Assembly: GCA_014058105.1 (NCBI GenBank)
Contig: JACGCM010002659.1
Span: 62,001 to 126,000, forward strand
Direction of reading: 5' to 3'
Length of the DNA stretch: 64,000 bases
Origin: Kingdonia uniflora
Lineage: Eukaryota; Streptophyta; Magnoliopsida; Ranunculales; Circaeasteraceae
Below, piece after piece: positions 35,418 to 48,600 of this stretch; the stretch's first letter is position 1; each line of letters starts with the position of its first letter. The position numbers and the translations under genes are program-made. A model generated the notes under the pieces. It searched no databases and was not told the DNA's origin. It was given only the letters and a program-made list of their open reading frames with translations.

Positions 35418-38400
35418 TTACAGGATATGGCGTTCAAATGAGCTTGTAACAAGTAATGAACTCCTCAAATCATCAATATCCTCAAGTAGTTTATCATATT
35501 CCGAATTCCTACAGCTTATCTCAACCTGTAAAGCTGCATATATCACAAGAGATGTACTTCATATCACCTAGTATGAGGAAGAAATTGATAGCATAATAGG
35601 AACACGAAATTAAGTTTAGACATTACACCGATCTATTCGTTGATTTTATATGATCCAAACAATACTTCTAATATAACATTGCAGGGAAACTTCTACCAGA
35701 GACGGTGTTCTTATTTAGTTAACAGTAATTAAATTAATGCGATGCCTTCTGCCAAATGCCGTTCATCTCTTCATGATGCCCTCACCGTGAATCATCGACA
35801 AAGGATCCCAGCGATCCTTGTAATGCCTGTGCATTAAATGACTTCCGATTCCCAATTGAATCGATAGCACCTTCCTAAAGATACACCAAAACACTAATAG
35901 GTTGACACAAATTGTTGCACAAAATCGTCCTTCACTGGTTTTAATGAAAAGACTTCTAAATACGGATTTTGGTAAATTTTCTTTTAAGTTTTTGATATAA
36001 CTCTAAAGGTGGTTCAAAATGTAAGCGAGGGAATTTTCTCTTCATGTTCTAGGGCCGTCTATATATAGAAGAAGTGAAAAATCAAAATAAAGACAAAATC
36101 CCCATTTAGACAGGGCAAGAGCAAAACAGACGTGTGAGAAAATCTTTGTACGTCCGAAAAATCTCGAAACGTCCTGTTTTTAAACTTAGAGGTAATTAAT
36201 ACTCTAGATGAACTAATGCCTTTCAACCACTGATTCGACCCTTTTTTAAAATCTTTTCGCAAAAATAACTGGACAGTCACCTGTTACCAGTTATGGCCTC
36301 CACACCTCGGTACCAAATTGAAAGAACCCCCTTATGAAGACCTGGTGGTGTATAATGTGTTACTGCTCGACAGGCGGATAGGATAGCCTCCCAGCAATTT
36401 GATTTGCTACCATGCATATCTAACAGTGTGTTAAATATAACTACGTAATTCTGACATTGTTAGAGACTGATCTTTTGATAAGAGGATCAAGTCACGGAAA
36501 TGAAGAGTTGAGCCCATATACCTGAGTTGGAACTTCGAAGTTCTTCAAGAATCTCTTCAACAAATGCTGACGTTGAATTTTTCAGAGCGTTAACCTTTTC
36601 ATTTAGATTGTAGTTTTCATTTTCAAGTACCTTTTTCTCTGACAACAGTGTCATTAGTTCATCGCTGTTTCCATTATTGATCTCCCTTTGAAATTCTGTG
36701 CACTGCATAATAAATGCCTCCCTGAAAGTAAACCATCCACAAGTCAGCTTACATGTTATCTTGCATGTCTATGCTTCGTTGTAAAGCCTAGAGTAAAAAC
36801 TTAGTAAAGCATTACTCTGAATAGTTAAGCAATATTCACGACAATATTATAGGTCTATGACCTGCACAGGCAAGATGTTTTTGTTTTGCTATTTTCAGAG
36901 ACATAACTCGTCAAAAGATGTCGGTGTTTTACAATCATACGACTAAGAAAACCAGTATCAGACATTGTATACGTAATTACCCCAGTAACGGCTACAAGTT
37001 AATAACCCCATTAAAATATCTTTGGAACCCAAACAATCAGCCCATATAAAACCACAAGTCCAACAACGGACATTTTGTCCGATAGTTAGACACATTGTGT
37101 TAAAGTGGCTGAAGGACATCGGTTGAAATAAAGATAATGCAACCAGATGATCCATCCTTATTACACCATCAGGCATGCTAATAATAGAGAGAAGAAGGTG
37201 AAATGTAAAGATGCTGTCATCAACAGTCAAGGCAGTATTTATGTCATTTCAAATCCAGGTATACTGTTTATGTCCAATAAAAGTTAAGCTCCACTGTTTG
37301 CATGGCATGATTTATTGAGACCATCTCCAGCAGTGCCTAATGACAGTGCTTTGCGCTCTACATGAGAGCTCCACGTCAGATTTCCCAGCTCTAGCAGTGC
37401 CTACGACTAACAGCATCACCAACAGTAGGGTAGAGAGAGGGTGAAACCACCTCGAGAACTCCCTACACTCCACAAAAGTAGTTTATCATCCTTCAGTAGC
37501 AGGGTAGAAAGAGCTCACCCCGAGCAATATTGGTGTCAGAGAGTGCACCCTAAGCTAGTGGAATAATGTATAGTTCTTGCATTTTTTGGCTCCAGTAGTA
37601 GCAAGATAGTGGGGAAAACTCCCAACCTGTGGGAGAGTCCTCCCGCCTGTGGGAGGAAGCTTTTGTCGAGAAGACTAACCCCCGCCGGTTTTAACCATAA
37701 GATTGACTTACCTTCTGCCTCAGTTTGTACATTTGACATGATTTAAATAAAAAATAAATAAATAGAATCCCGCGCTTAAGTCTAAGCCGTGCAACTTAGT
37801 CTATCCCAGCAGAGGCTATTCCCTCCTACATATCCTACTTTCCCTCTTCCCAGGGCATAGTAACTCAATACTGATGAATTACTATGCCCTGGGAAGAGTT
37901 GAGAGTACACCCCTATTGAACCAACTTCCAAAGCAGTTGAGAGAGGGATTGAAGCTTATAAACATAGCCTGGTGGGAAGAATTGATCTACAGAAGCTTAC
38001 TTATTCTGATATAAAGCTTAAAGCGCCCCAAGCTTTGGAAGTTACAAGGTACATTTTCTATAATCCCTCTTGGCAAGAGATACTTTACAAACAAATTATC
38101 TTATGAGCATAATCAAGGGTTTATTTGAAGTAGGGGGCGTTGGCCAGTTGATTGTTGTATTAATAGGCTGATACCCTGGACACCCACTTTTAACCCAGAT
38201 AATCAGAAAAGTCCTAATGCTTTAGTTTGGGTTAGATTTTCTGGATTGGGACATCAAAACTTTTGTGACCCTTGGCAAAGCCTAGGCACTCCAGTTCAAG
38301 TTGAAAATACTAGTAGAGGCCAAGCCTTGGGAATTTTTGCCAGCCTAATGGTTGATAACTTGATATAGACATGACAAAACCTGTTCTAGACCAAGGAGGA

Positions 38401-39088
38401 TATAACTTTTGTGCCCCTAAAGATGAAACTCAATAAGATAATCTTTATAAACACATGCCCAACACCGTAACAATTTAGCTGTTTGGTAAAACTCTTTAGG
38501 ACATAATATAAAATTATAACTGTAAACATAAGTTCCTACCAAGACTTGGATCAATACCTCTTATCAGCCATCCTTTTGCCCGCTTCCACACTTGTTACTC
38601 GCATACAACCCACTTCCTTCTCCAATACCTCCACGGAGTTTTTTGCAACAACTAAAATCAAACACCCAACAAATTTAAAATAATCAACAACTGAAATCAC
38701 ACAATAGAAGCATACAATATGCATGAAAACATCCAAAAAAAAAATCCCAGTTTTTACATCGAAAACTACATAATTAGGGTTTTGAGTTGCAGATTATTTA
38801 CCACCGACTTGAAGCAACCCATTAATCTCATATTCCGCAAACCATTTCATCTTCATCAACTCGGATTCTCTCGTCGCCAATCCGATCTCGATTTCAGAGC
38901 ACTTTAAGATCTCTGATTCGATCTCTCGAGTGGTTTGAATGTTTTCTTCGATTCCTTCATTCACCTAAACACAAGCATCTAGAAAAATTAGGTCAAAACC
39001 AAAATTAAAGTTTGAGATGAAGATTTACCTGATCAAGCATGTCCTTGAGATACGAGATTTGACATAGAACTGCTCCTGAGTCGTCCAT
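35418..39088 (-). CDS. Unidentified coiled-coil protein (5 exons, 210 aa)
   Basis: Five minus-strand exons join in phase with GT-AG borders: 39029-39088, 38802-38964, 38558-38651, 36522-36721 and 35418-35533 (211 codons including TAA). The protein starts MDDSGAVLCQISYLKDMLDQ and is mostly Glu/Lys/Leu-rich heptad-like sequence (EENIQTTREIESEIL, SVEVLEKEVG, LLSEKKVLENENYNLNEKVN, FVEEILEEL, YDKLLEDIDDLRSSLL). There is no signal peptide, membrane segment or enzymatic domain. I believe similar short coiled-coil proteins exist in other plants but cannot name a function. The exon 2 donor is ambiguous: an alternative GT 5 bp earlier on the coding strand would not keep phase, and the GTAAAT chosen does. 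Intron 3 (36722-38557) holds a repeat and a LINE ORF1 fragment. The start lies 595 bp from the end of STN7. Confidence 0.72.
37553..37843 (+). repeat. Dispersed repeat in intron 3 of the coiled-coil gene (copy B)
   Basis: Same orientation and word order as 26085-26375, including the AGTAGCAA(G/A)(G/A)TAGTGGGGAAAACT block, the AGAAGACTAACCC block and the GTGCAACTTAGT(A/C)TATCCCAGC block. It is preceded by GAGACCATCTCCAGCAGTG (37318-37336). The copies differ by many substitutions and small indels. Confidence 0.65.
37844..37898. repeat. Perfect 20-bp inverted repeat
   Basis: Left arm 37844-37863 (CTCTTCCCAGGGCATAGTAA) and right arm 37879-37898 are exact complements around a 15-base loop. It lies exactly between repeat copy B and the LINE ORF1 fragment. 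Confidence 0.93.
37905..38400 (+). pseudogene. LINE ORF1-type (DUF4283) remnant
   Basis: The plus strand reads PTSKAVERGIEAYKHSLVG at about 37919, then, after a frame change, WTPTFNPDNQKSPNALVWVR (about 38175) followed by FSGLGH and later GTPVQVEN (about 38290). This is the DUF4283 pattern found in the first ORF of plant LINEs and related gag-like proteins. It is interrupted by stops, and the zinc knuckle normally following is not visible. It lies in intron 3 of the coiled-coil gene and is antisense to it. Confidence 0.72.
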
Positions 39089-39682
39089 CTTTGTTTCCCG
39101 CCTTTTTTTTTCTTCCAATTTGTTAGTCGTTAAGATCTTAATAAGTCACCCGATTGGTTTGAGGTAATCTATTCGATATGAGGGCATCTTGAGGTGTTGT
39201 GGAGATGCAAAACTTGATGCTATGCTACATCAAACTTTGCTGTTAAAGGGTTTCAAGAATTTTGAGTTTGTGATCCAGTAAACATCTAAAATTAAGTCAC
39301 ATTAAGTCGTGACCATTAGATATGCCACCCCACTTTCAGTTTAAGTTAGTCTGCTACACATTCGAAAGGATGATCACTCACGATTTACAAAAGAAGAAAA
39401 AAAAAGAAAAAGGTTTAATGGAATAGGCTATGGGGAAGAAAATGAAATCATGTAAGTCAAGGCAAGCTCATGGTTAGACTTAAATAAAGAGTCTACTTAA
39501 AAGGATTTGATCCCATTGGAGAAACATAAAGGTGTTTTACTGTTTACAGTCAAGTAAAATGAGAGTAAATTTTATATATACACATGCCTTTTTACATCAT
39601 AATCTTTCAAGTCATTTCTTCGATTTTAGTTTGTTTATATATAGTGAATGCTACACGAAAATATACAGAGTGCCCACTTAGT

Positions 39683-42600
39683 TTATTCCTCTCTGGGGAT
39701 CCACTTGCTCCACCAGAGGCTCTTACTGCGTTGGCTGAGCTCATCCATGCTCTCACTCAAAGTTCTGAGAATTTTCCTTTGAAGCCGAAGAACTGATGCA
39801 AGAGCATTACGTTGTGGCTTTCCCTTCTTCTTTGGCTCCATTTCCTGCATAAAACATAATTCATAGAGACATTATGTTCATGCTTATTGATGAATGTAAC
39901 TACTGTTGCTAATGGATTGGATGTAATTCCAATCAGATAAACAGATTTCATGAGCCTGGTCGGTCAATCATATCCAATATGCTTTATGGGTGGGTTAATA
40001 GATATTTACAGTTTCTCATTCTCAGTTGTGTATTCGGGAGGTTGATTTTGGCTGGGGAGATAAAATCCACAATATAATCGGATATATTCGAATTTGAGTC
40101 ATTTGACCCAACCCACACCGAATACTATCCATCATTGGCATCCCTGAATTTTCCAATAATGAGTTAGGTACATACTCTGAAGTCCTGCAGCTGGGCTTCT
40201 GTGAAGCCACCGTCTTCTTTTGTTCCAGATTTTGCCATACGATTGATCACCCAGTTGGTAGCTTCACTATAATCCTGTTGAGTAGCACGAAACAGTTGGA
40301 GCCTTAATTTTTGCGTGAACGACAGTACTAATAAACCTTCTTTGTCAAAGTAGGGATGAGCTAGAGAAGCTTTGGCGCTGGTTCTTTGCCGGGCATGGTA
40401 ACGGACCATAGAAGTAAGAAGTTCCCACCCAATTCCACCATCCAAATCTAACAGCTCGAATCCCTTGCGAAGATCGAGGCTGGTACGGGGACCTAAACTC
40501 TTCCTCCATGCAACCAAGTCATATCCGCACCTCTTTAGCTGACGGTTGAACTGTATGAGACCACTGTCTGTACGTAACGACGGAAATGCCTAAAATAAGG
40601 AAGAATAATCATGTATCAGAGAGGTAGCCATAGTGTCAAAACGCACACTTGTGCTTTTCCTTTGAAGTAAGAAACAAGTTGTTTCATCCTAATCAGATTG
40701 GATTGCAACAATAATACACCACAGAAACCGGTAATATGTCAGGCAAAACCAGTACATCCTCCATATTTCAGTATCTCGTCCAATATCTGTGTTGTTTCGA
40801 AAAGAAGATGGTTAACAGAAATATCGGCATATATTTTACAAACATATCATGATGTAGCGGCAGTCTATTGCTCGGCATACTGAACCATGGTTGACTGTAA
40901 CTGGATGCCCTAACACGACTCTTGGCTAATCCACTTATCAAGAATAAGTATAATAAAATTATCTTTACATTAGGTGCTTCTTACCATTTGCAAGAATATA
41001 AGCCCCACACTGTAGATATCAAATCTATCAGGTAAATTCATCTGTTATCAAAAACAAAGAACAGATATTAAGGATTGAAGTCAAGGAAAAGGATGATGTA
41101 GTTGGAAATTTTTAGTGGATACAAAACCTGCCATAGTACTGGGGATAGAGCTGCTGCTACTGGTGCTGAGGGTGCACTTGGTGTCTGTGTGCTCATGATG
41201 TACTGCTCGGGTGCCGCATACCTAACCAATGACCATTAAGCATATAATCCTTTACTAGTCTTTGGAGTTAATATTCAGTATACTATTTATCTGAGTAATG
41301 ATGAATTTGAATGTTTTAGGCCCCTTACAAACTTTATTTTTACTTATCTAATCTGTTTGAAATATTGAGTACCTTGGATCCAGTAAAAACTCCTTTGGAA
41401 TATAATTGATTCCAACACGTAGATCTGCTGCTGCACCGAGGTCAATGATCTTGAAGGTACGGGATCCTGTTTATAGTTTACATCCAGGGTAAAAAAGGTT
41501 AAAGTAGGGTAACAGAAATTTGCAAAAAAGCAGTATGGTTAATAGACGGAAACATGCTACTCTTACCTTCAGAAAAGATAATGTTTTGTGGTTTAATATC
41601 TCTATGAACAATCCCTGTTGAATGGAGTCCATCCAAAGCAAACAAAAGCTGCCTCATGATGGTCTGAATGATTTTGTTTTCCCTCTCTAATCCCTTTGGC
41701 AAGTCTTGGACCTCTCCAAGAATCTTTGTTTCCACCTGATAGAATATGCAATAGTTGGTCAGTTACTGAAACACTATAAGGAAAAATTTAACCAATATCA
41801 ATTTGATTTCTTCAAACAGTTAATCTACAAAAGTAATCACAAAAGCAAAGGTAAGAATGATAAATCGTACCACGACAGACCAGTAGCTTTTCTAGGTTCT
41901 TAGTAAAAAATATCAGACAAAGTGACACCGAAAACAAATTAGACTACAGACTTTTGAAAAATTATTAATTAATACAGAGGTATGTTTCTGATATACAGCG
42001 ATATTCAATTTACCTAGGGGATAATGCAGAGATCTTGCACCACTTAAAATTGCATAAGTGACTCCTTGGCTTAGGAAGACTCCGTCGTGATGGGAACTCA
42101 ATAAAGTCCCTCCAACGTAGCTCCAGCCTCAAGAATTAGGATCTTGGATTAAGAAGGCATTAACTTTGAAAATGTACTGATACACATCGAAGATCCCCAA
42201 CCGCAGTAAGTAGCGAGCCTTAAGAATGGTCACACTACTAATGATCATAATGGTCAACCACCTTCTTTTGCCCCATCTAGCATGACAAGATGTCCGACTT
42301 CTCAATGTCTTGGCCCTGTAATATCCCGCTTGAAGCTCATACTATTAGGATTTACCAAATCCTTGGAAGATCTTGTGATATTGGAGATATACTTGTGATC
42401 TTAGACATATACTTGTAATATTTAGATTACTGTAATAGGTTATATAGATTACCATAATCTTCCTGATTAGGTATATTATATATCTTGTAAACTCTATAAA
42501 GGAGTGATCTTTGTAATGAGAAATAATAAGAAAAGTAAGAGAACAATTCTTCTTCTTTCATATCTCAGCCATTCTTCCTTCTTATCATGGTATCAGTTGA

Positions 42601-45600
42601 ATCATCTTCCACAATGGCTGAAGTTACAGGAAAAGCAATTCTAGATTCTACGAGTCCTTTTCACCTTCATCATTCGGATAACCCAGGGTTAATCCTTGTT
42701 TCTCAACCATTGACAGGAGACAATTATGCAACATGGAGTCGTGCAATGCGCACAGCCCGCAGTGCCAAGAATAAACTTGGTTTCATTGACGGAACCATGA
42801 AAATTTCAGAACCGACTTCTCTTTGTGGACAAGATGCGATGATATGGTCAAATCTTGGCTATTTAGTTCCTTATCAAGGGACATTTCTGACAGTGTTATC
42901 TATGCAACTACGGCTTCCGAAATCTGGAGCGAACTCAAGGAGCGATTCGCTCAAAGCAATGCTCCTCGCATTTACAAACTTCGCCGTGATATTGCTCTTT
43001 GTATGCAGGATAACCTTTCTATCGTTGGTTTCTTCACCAAAATAAAAGCTCTTTGGGATGAATTAACTTCCTTGGTCGCTATTCCCGATTGTTCTTGCGG
43101 CGCCGCTAAAGCTATCCAACACTATTTGCAGCAGTCTTATCTCACCGAGTTTTTGATGGGACTCAACAATTCCTACAGCGCCATTCGAGGCCAAATCCTT
43201 CTCATGGATTCCCTCCCAACAATGAACAAAGCCTATGCGTTGCTTCTCCAGGAGGAAAAATAAAGGTCGTTAATATGCTCGACTCCAATTTTAAGTGAAT
43301 CGGCTGCTATGGCTGCATCTTCGGGGGCTCGATCTCAACATCAGTCAACTCGCGGTTCTACTTCCAGAGATTCCAACAACTCCTTCAAGCAAGGAAACCG
43401 TCACCTTCGCCCAACTTGTGAAAATTGTAGGTGGGGTCGGCCACACAAAAGATAAATGATTTGCGCTACACGGCTACCCACCGGGACATCGCCTATATTC
43501 TTCGAGTACTGCTTCCGCTGGGAACAAACCCAAAGTTGAACATCGTCCGAGCACTCAACACATCACTCCAGAACATTATCAGAAACTGATCGACCTACTT
43601 GCCAAAGGTAGTACATCACACGTGAACCTCGCAGGTAAACCCTTCAACCATACTTCTTGGATCGTGATCAGTGGAGCCACTGACCACATGATATTTGATC
43701 CATCTCTTTATCATGATTTCATTTTAAACTCATCAGTTCTACCCGTTAAACTTCCCAATGGAACTTTTGAGCCCATCACTCATATTGGGGCAGTGCATCT
43801 CACATCAAACATTACATTGTACAATGTTTTTTGTGTTCACTCTTTTGGTGTTAATCTCATTTCCGTTAGTAAAGTAACCTCCTCGAATCATTGTTCTGTC
43901 TTCTTTACTAATGATTCTTGCCTATTTCAGGACCTACGCTCGAAGACGGTGATTGGGGCTGCTAAAGTACTTGATGGCCTTTACCTTTTTCAAGCTACAT
44001 TTCAAAGCAATTTTTCTCGAATAAATTCTGTTTCGTTTGATGTATGGCATTGACGCTTAGGCCACTTGTCGACAAATCGTTTGAAATTTCTATCTAATAA
44101 TAATGCTCAAGTTTTCAGTAAATCATCTTGTCATTGTAAGATTTGTCCCCTTGCGAAACAAACACGGCCACCATTCCCTTTGAGCCACATTAGTACTACA
44201 ACACCATTTGACATGATACACTGTGATATTTGAGGGGGATATTCAACACCGTCGATTGGTGGTGCTCGATATTTTTTAACCATCGTCGATGATTTTTCCC
44301 GTTCTACATGGGTTTTCTTAATGCGTTTGAAATCCGAAGCAAAAACTTTACTTCAACAATTTTTTGCTCTTATTGAAACTCAATTCAATCGTAAAATCAA
44401 AATCTTACAATCGGATAATGGGAGTGAATTCCACGCTCTAAAATCATTCTTTCTCGATAATGGGATAATCCATCGCACTAGTTGTGTTGCTACCCCGCAA
44501 CAAAATGGTGTAGCCGAACGAAAACAGCGACACATCCTTGAGGTCGGACGTGCACTCCGTTTCCAATCACATCTACCACTACATTTTTGGGGTGAGTGCG
44601 TCCTTACTGCCATCTACCTAATAAATCGGATACCAAATCCATTGTTAAATAACAAAACCCCATTTGAGCTCCTATACCAGGAAGCTCCAACTTATGCTCA
44701 TCTCAAAGTTTTTGGTTGCCTGTGTTATGAATCAACCCTTGCCCACAATCGAGATAAATTTGCACTTCGCGCACGTCCTTGCATTTTTGTCGGGTATCCT
44801 TATGGTAAAAAAGGATATCGAGTGTTTGATATACACACCAAAACCATATTTACTAGCCGAGATGTTGTCCTTCACGAACATCTATTCCCATTTGCCAACA
44901 TTCCTCCTGCCAACCCGAATCAGCCCTCCGCTACTCCACTTCCATTACCTATTTCTGAAGCCGATGTGAATACAACTTTGGAGCCCATTCCAGCTCTAAA
45001 TGATCTTGCTGAAACACTTATCCAACCTTCTCCATCGCATATTGACCTGGTCCAAGACTCACCTCCAACCACAGAATCTATGGAACCAATTCCATTACCT
45101 TCCCTTCCAACTACACGCATCCGCAAACGACCTGGATACCTATCTGATTATGAGTATGGAAACTCCAAGCCTGCTGCAATGCAAAGTCTTCTAACTGCCC
45201 CTCGCCGTCATCGACAACGAGTCCACAAAAAGGTACTCGACATCCTTTGGCTAATTTTATTTCATACAATAATTTATCTCATTCCCATCGCAGTTTCGTT
45301 TAAGCTATTTCTTCGATTTCCGAACCTCAATTTTTTTCAGAAGCTGTACTAAATCCAAAGTGGCGTGAAGCAATGGAGAATGAATTTTAAGTGCTCCAAG
45401 CAAATAGAACTTGGACGGTAACCACATTGCCAAGGGGTAAAAAGGCTATTGGTTGCAAATGGGTTTAAAAAAATCAAATATCACTCGGATGGCTCGGTTG
45501 AGCGGTATAAAGCTCGCCTTGTGGCAAAAGGCTATAATCAAAAAGAAGGGTTGGATTATTACGAAACCTTTGCTCCAGTGGCAAAGTTAGTTACGGTTTG

Positions 45601-48600
45601 TTGCCTCATTGAAATTGCTTCTATACGTAATTGGCCATTACATCAACTAGATGTTCAGAACGCCTTCTTGCATGGAGATTTACACGAAGAAGTCTATATG
45701 CAAATACCACCTGGTTTTTCTCGAAAGGGGGAGAAACTTGTATGCCGACTTCATAAATCACTATATAGCCTCAAGCAAGCATCTAGGCAGTGGTTTGCTA
45801 AATTTTCAACTGCTCTTCGAGATGCCGGTTTCACACAGTCAAAAGCCGACTACTCATTATTCACTCAACACTCTTCTCATGGCTTTACTGCTATCCTGGT
45901 TTATGTTGACGATATTATTGTTACAGGCAATAACACACAAGCCATTTCAAACCTCAAACAGTTCCTTCAACGAAGATTTCAAATCAAAGATTTAGGCCTT
46001 CTGAAGTATTTTTTGGGCATAGAAGTGGCCCGCTCTAGCAAAAGTGTTTGCCTCTCACAACGGAAATATGCCCTCGACATTCTTGAAGACTCAGGCTTAC
46101 TTGGAGCTAAACCTGCCCTCTTTCCAAAGGAGCAAAATATTGTACTAAGCTCCACCGAAGGCGAGTTACTCTCTAATCCTTCGATTTATCGACGTCTAGT
46201 AGGCTGCCTTATATATCTCACCATCACACGGCCAAACATAGTTTCCTCTGTGAACTTGCTTAGTCAGTTCATGAGTTCACCTCGAAAACCACATCTAGAG
46301 GTTGTTTATCGTGTGCTTCGATATCTTAAAGGCTCCCCTGGACAAGGTATTTTGTTATCGGCTCAGAGTAACTTACAACTCAGGGCATATTGTGATTCGA
46401 ACTAGGCAAGTTGCCCAAATACACGGCGTTCTACTATAGGTTATTGTACTTTTCTTGGCATTTCACCCATTTCATGGAGAACTAAGAAGCAAGTTACTGT
46501 CTCTCGCTCATGAGCTGAAGCTGAATATCGATCCATGGCCTCTACGACTTGAGAGATTATTTGGCTTCGTCAATTACTTTGAGACCTTGGTATTAACTCC
46601 TCTCGACCTACTTTACTTTTTTGCGATAATCAGGCTGTTTTGCATATTGCTGCAAATCCTGTTTTCCACGAACGCACGAAGCATATCGAAATCGATTGTC
46701 ATTTTATTCGGGGTAAAATTTTTGATGGGACACTTCAGACATCTTATGTTCCTACCACTCATCAGATCACAGACTTATTCACCAACCCGTTAGGCCATCG
46801 CCAATTTCATTTTCTTATCGGCAAGTTGGGCACTCTTAACATTCATGCTCTAACTTGAGGGGGGATATTAGGATTTACCAAATCCTTGGAAGATCTTGTG
46901 ATATTGGAGATATACTTGTGATCTTAGACATATACTTGTAATATTTAGATTCTGTAATAGGTTATATAGATTACCATAATCTTCCTGATTAGGTATATTG
47001 TATATCTTGTAAACTCTATAAAGGAGTGATCTTTGTAATGAGAAATAATAAGAAAAGTAAGAGAACAATTCTTCTTCTTTCATATCTCAGCCATTCTTCC
47101 TTCTTATCACATACAACTTGGAAAGTATTTTGATGATGGAGTAAGGCAACCACGTCAAAATTTATTTTGTTATCCACAGAAATAGAACTAGAAGTCTTGT
47201 CATGACTTACGACTATGACGACACTTGCAAACTATTCAAGATGGCTGTTTGAAGATGAAAGCGACAATTTGGACTGAATATGACTTGCAAGAACAGTAAT
47301 CATTCACTTGCACAACAGTCAACACCACAAAAAACAACAACAAGCAAGATCTTCACAGATCATGATGTTACCCAGGGTGTATTTTATTTGAAATCAGAGA
47401 TTCGCCAGGTTATAGTGTATCACCAATCGCCAGGCCCTAAGCCCCATTACAAATGGTAGGCTGCTCTATACTTTTATCTTTAAAAGAAAACGTAGTTGGA
47501 GAGTATTGAGCTCCACGATTTAACAAACATGTAGTTTAAGAAATGAACAGAGTATTTACAAAGGGATGCATGCTGATATAAATTATCACAAAAAGACTAT
47601 GTCAAGACTGCCAACACCAAAAGGGTCGCAAATCATTTCATGGATGCATGACAATTCATTTGGGGGGAAAGTCCCCATATGTGTGAAAGAGCTTGTACAT
47701 AAGCCAATAAAACAAAAGATCAAGAAAACCTGGACAAATTATGGTACGCTGTATGAACCTATATTGGTTTGAAATGCACCGTTACTCACAAAATGTGGAA
47801 GATGGCAGGTTGTGGTGCCTTTGGATGCACAACTACACAAGCAGATGCACATTAGGACCACATTATTGCCTCATGTTAGGGGCCATTTGGGGCTTATGTA
47901 TCCCACTGTCAAAGGAGTCTTAGGGAGTTAAACTTAGTATAGTTGAATTTGATAAAATCCAAGATGGTGGTTTGAGAGGGTGACACCAAAAAGTGACTCA
48001 CTGGACTCTATAGAAAACTTAAGGTAGAAACCTCAAGAGTTTTAAGAGGTCCAAATTCAGACTGCATTTAGGTGTCCCAGGAAAAACTTCAGTGCTTCAA
48101 TCTAAATCTCCTAAAAATATATTTCAGCTTTATTTTGATGGAGTCGAAACCTTTTCAGCCAAAAGTACTGATGGGGGCATCATTCACAGAACTACACGAT
48201 AGGGATGAAGGAAGGACCACAAAAACCAAATTATTTGTTGATTGGTTCTTTGTTTCTTAGCCTGGTAGACCCTATAGATGTATCGGAATAAAAGAACCCG
48301 GCTTGGAAAGGAATCATGGGTTGCGTAGGAGTGGCATGGACTTAAACCGGAACTCTGGATACAATATTGATGGAAATATAGTTTTCTACAAGGACATTAG
48401 GGGATATTGGAGTTTTGACTTAAGTAAAACGAACTACAAAGGTTATTATTCGTTGATCTTCAATTGGGATAATGTGCTCAACTGGGATGGGTTTCACTTT
48501 GGGATGAAAGTATGAAACTAACTTCAAATAATATGTCCCTACTCTGATCTAGCCCAGTGGGGAGTAAACTTACACCTCATTGAAACGGTCCAAGCTAGTG

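Larger units (their letters stand above)
42338..47114 (+). mobile_element. Nearly full-length Ty1/copia element 2 with LTRs and TSD
   Basis: The 5-bp TSD CATAC lies at 42338-42342 and 47110-47114. The LTRs are 42343-42587 (245 bp) and 46866-47109 (244 bp). They differ by one indel and one substitution that I can find. Both begin TATTAGG and end TTATCA, so the termini are TA..CA rather than TG..CA. The primer-binding site TGGTATCAG starts at 42588, directly after the 5' LTR. A purine tract GAGGGGGGA ends just before the 3' LTR. The element is 4.77 kb, sits in intron 4 of STN7 and runs antisense to the gene. Confidence 0.95.
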
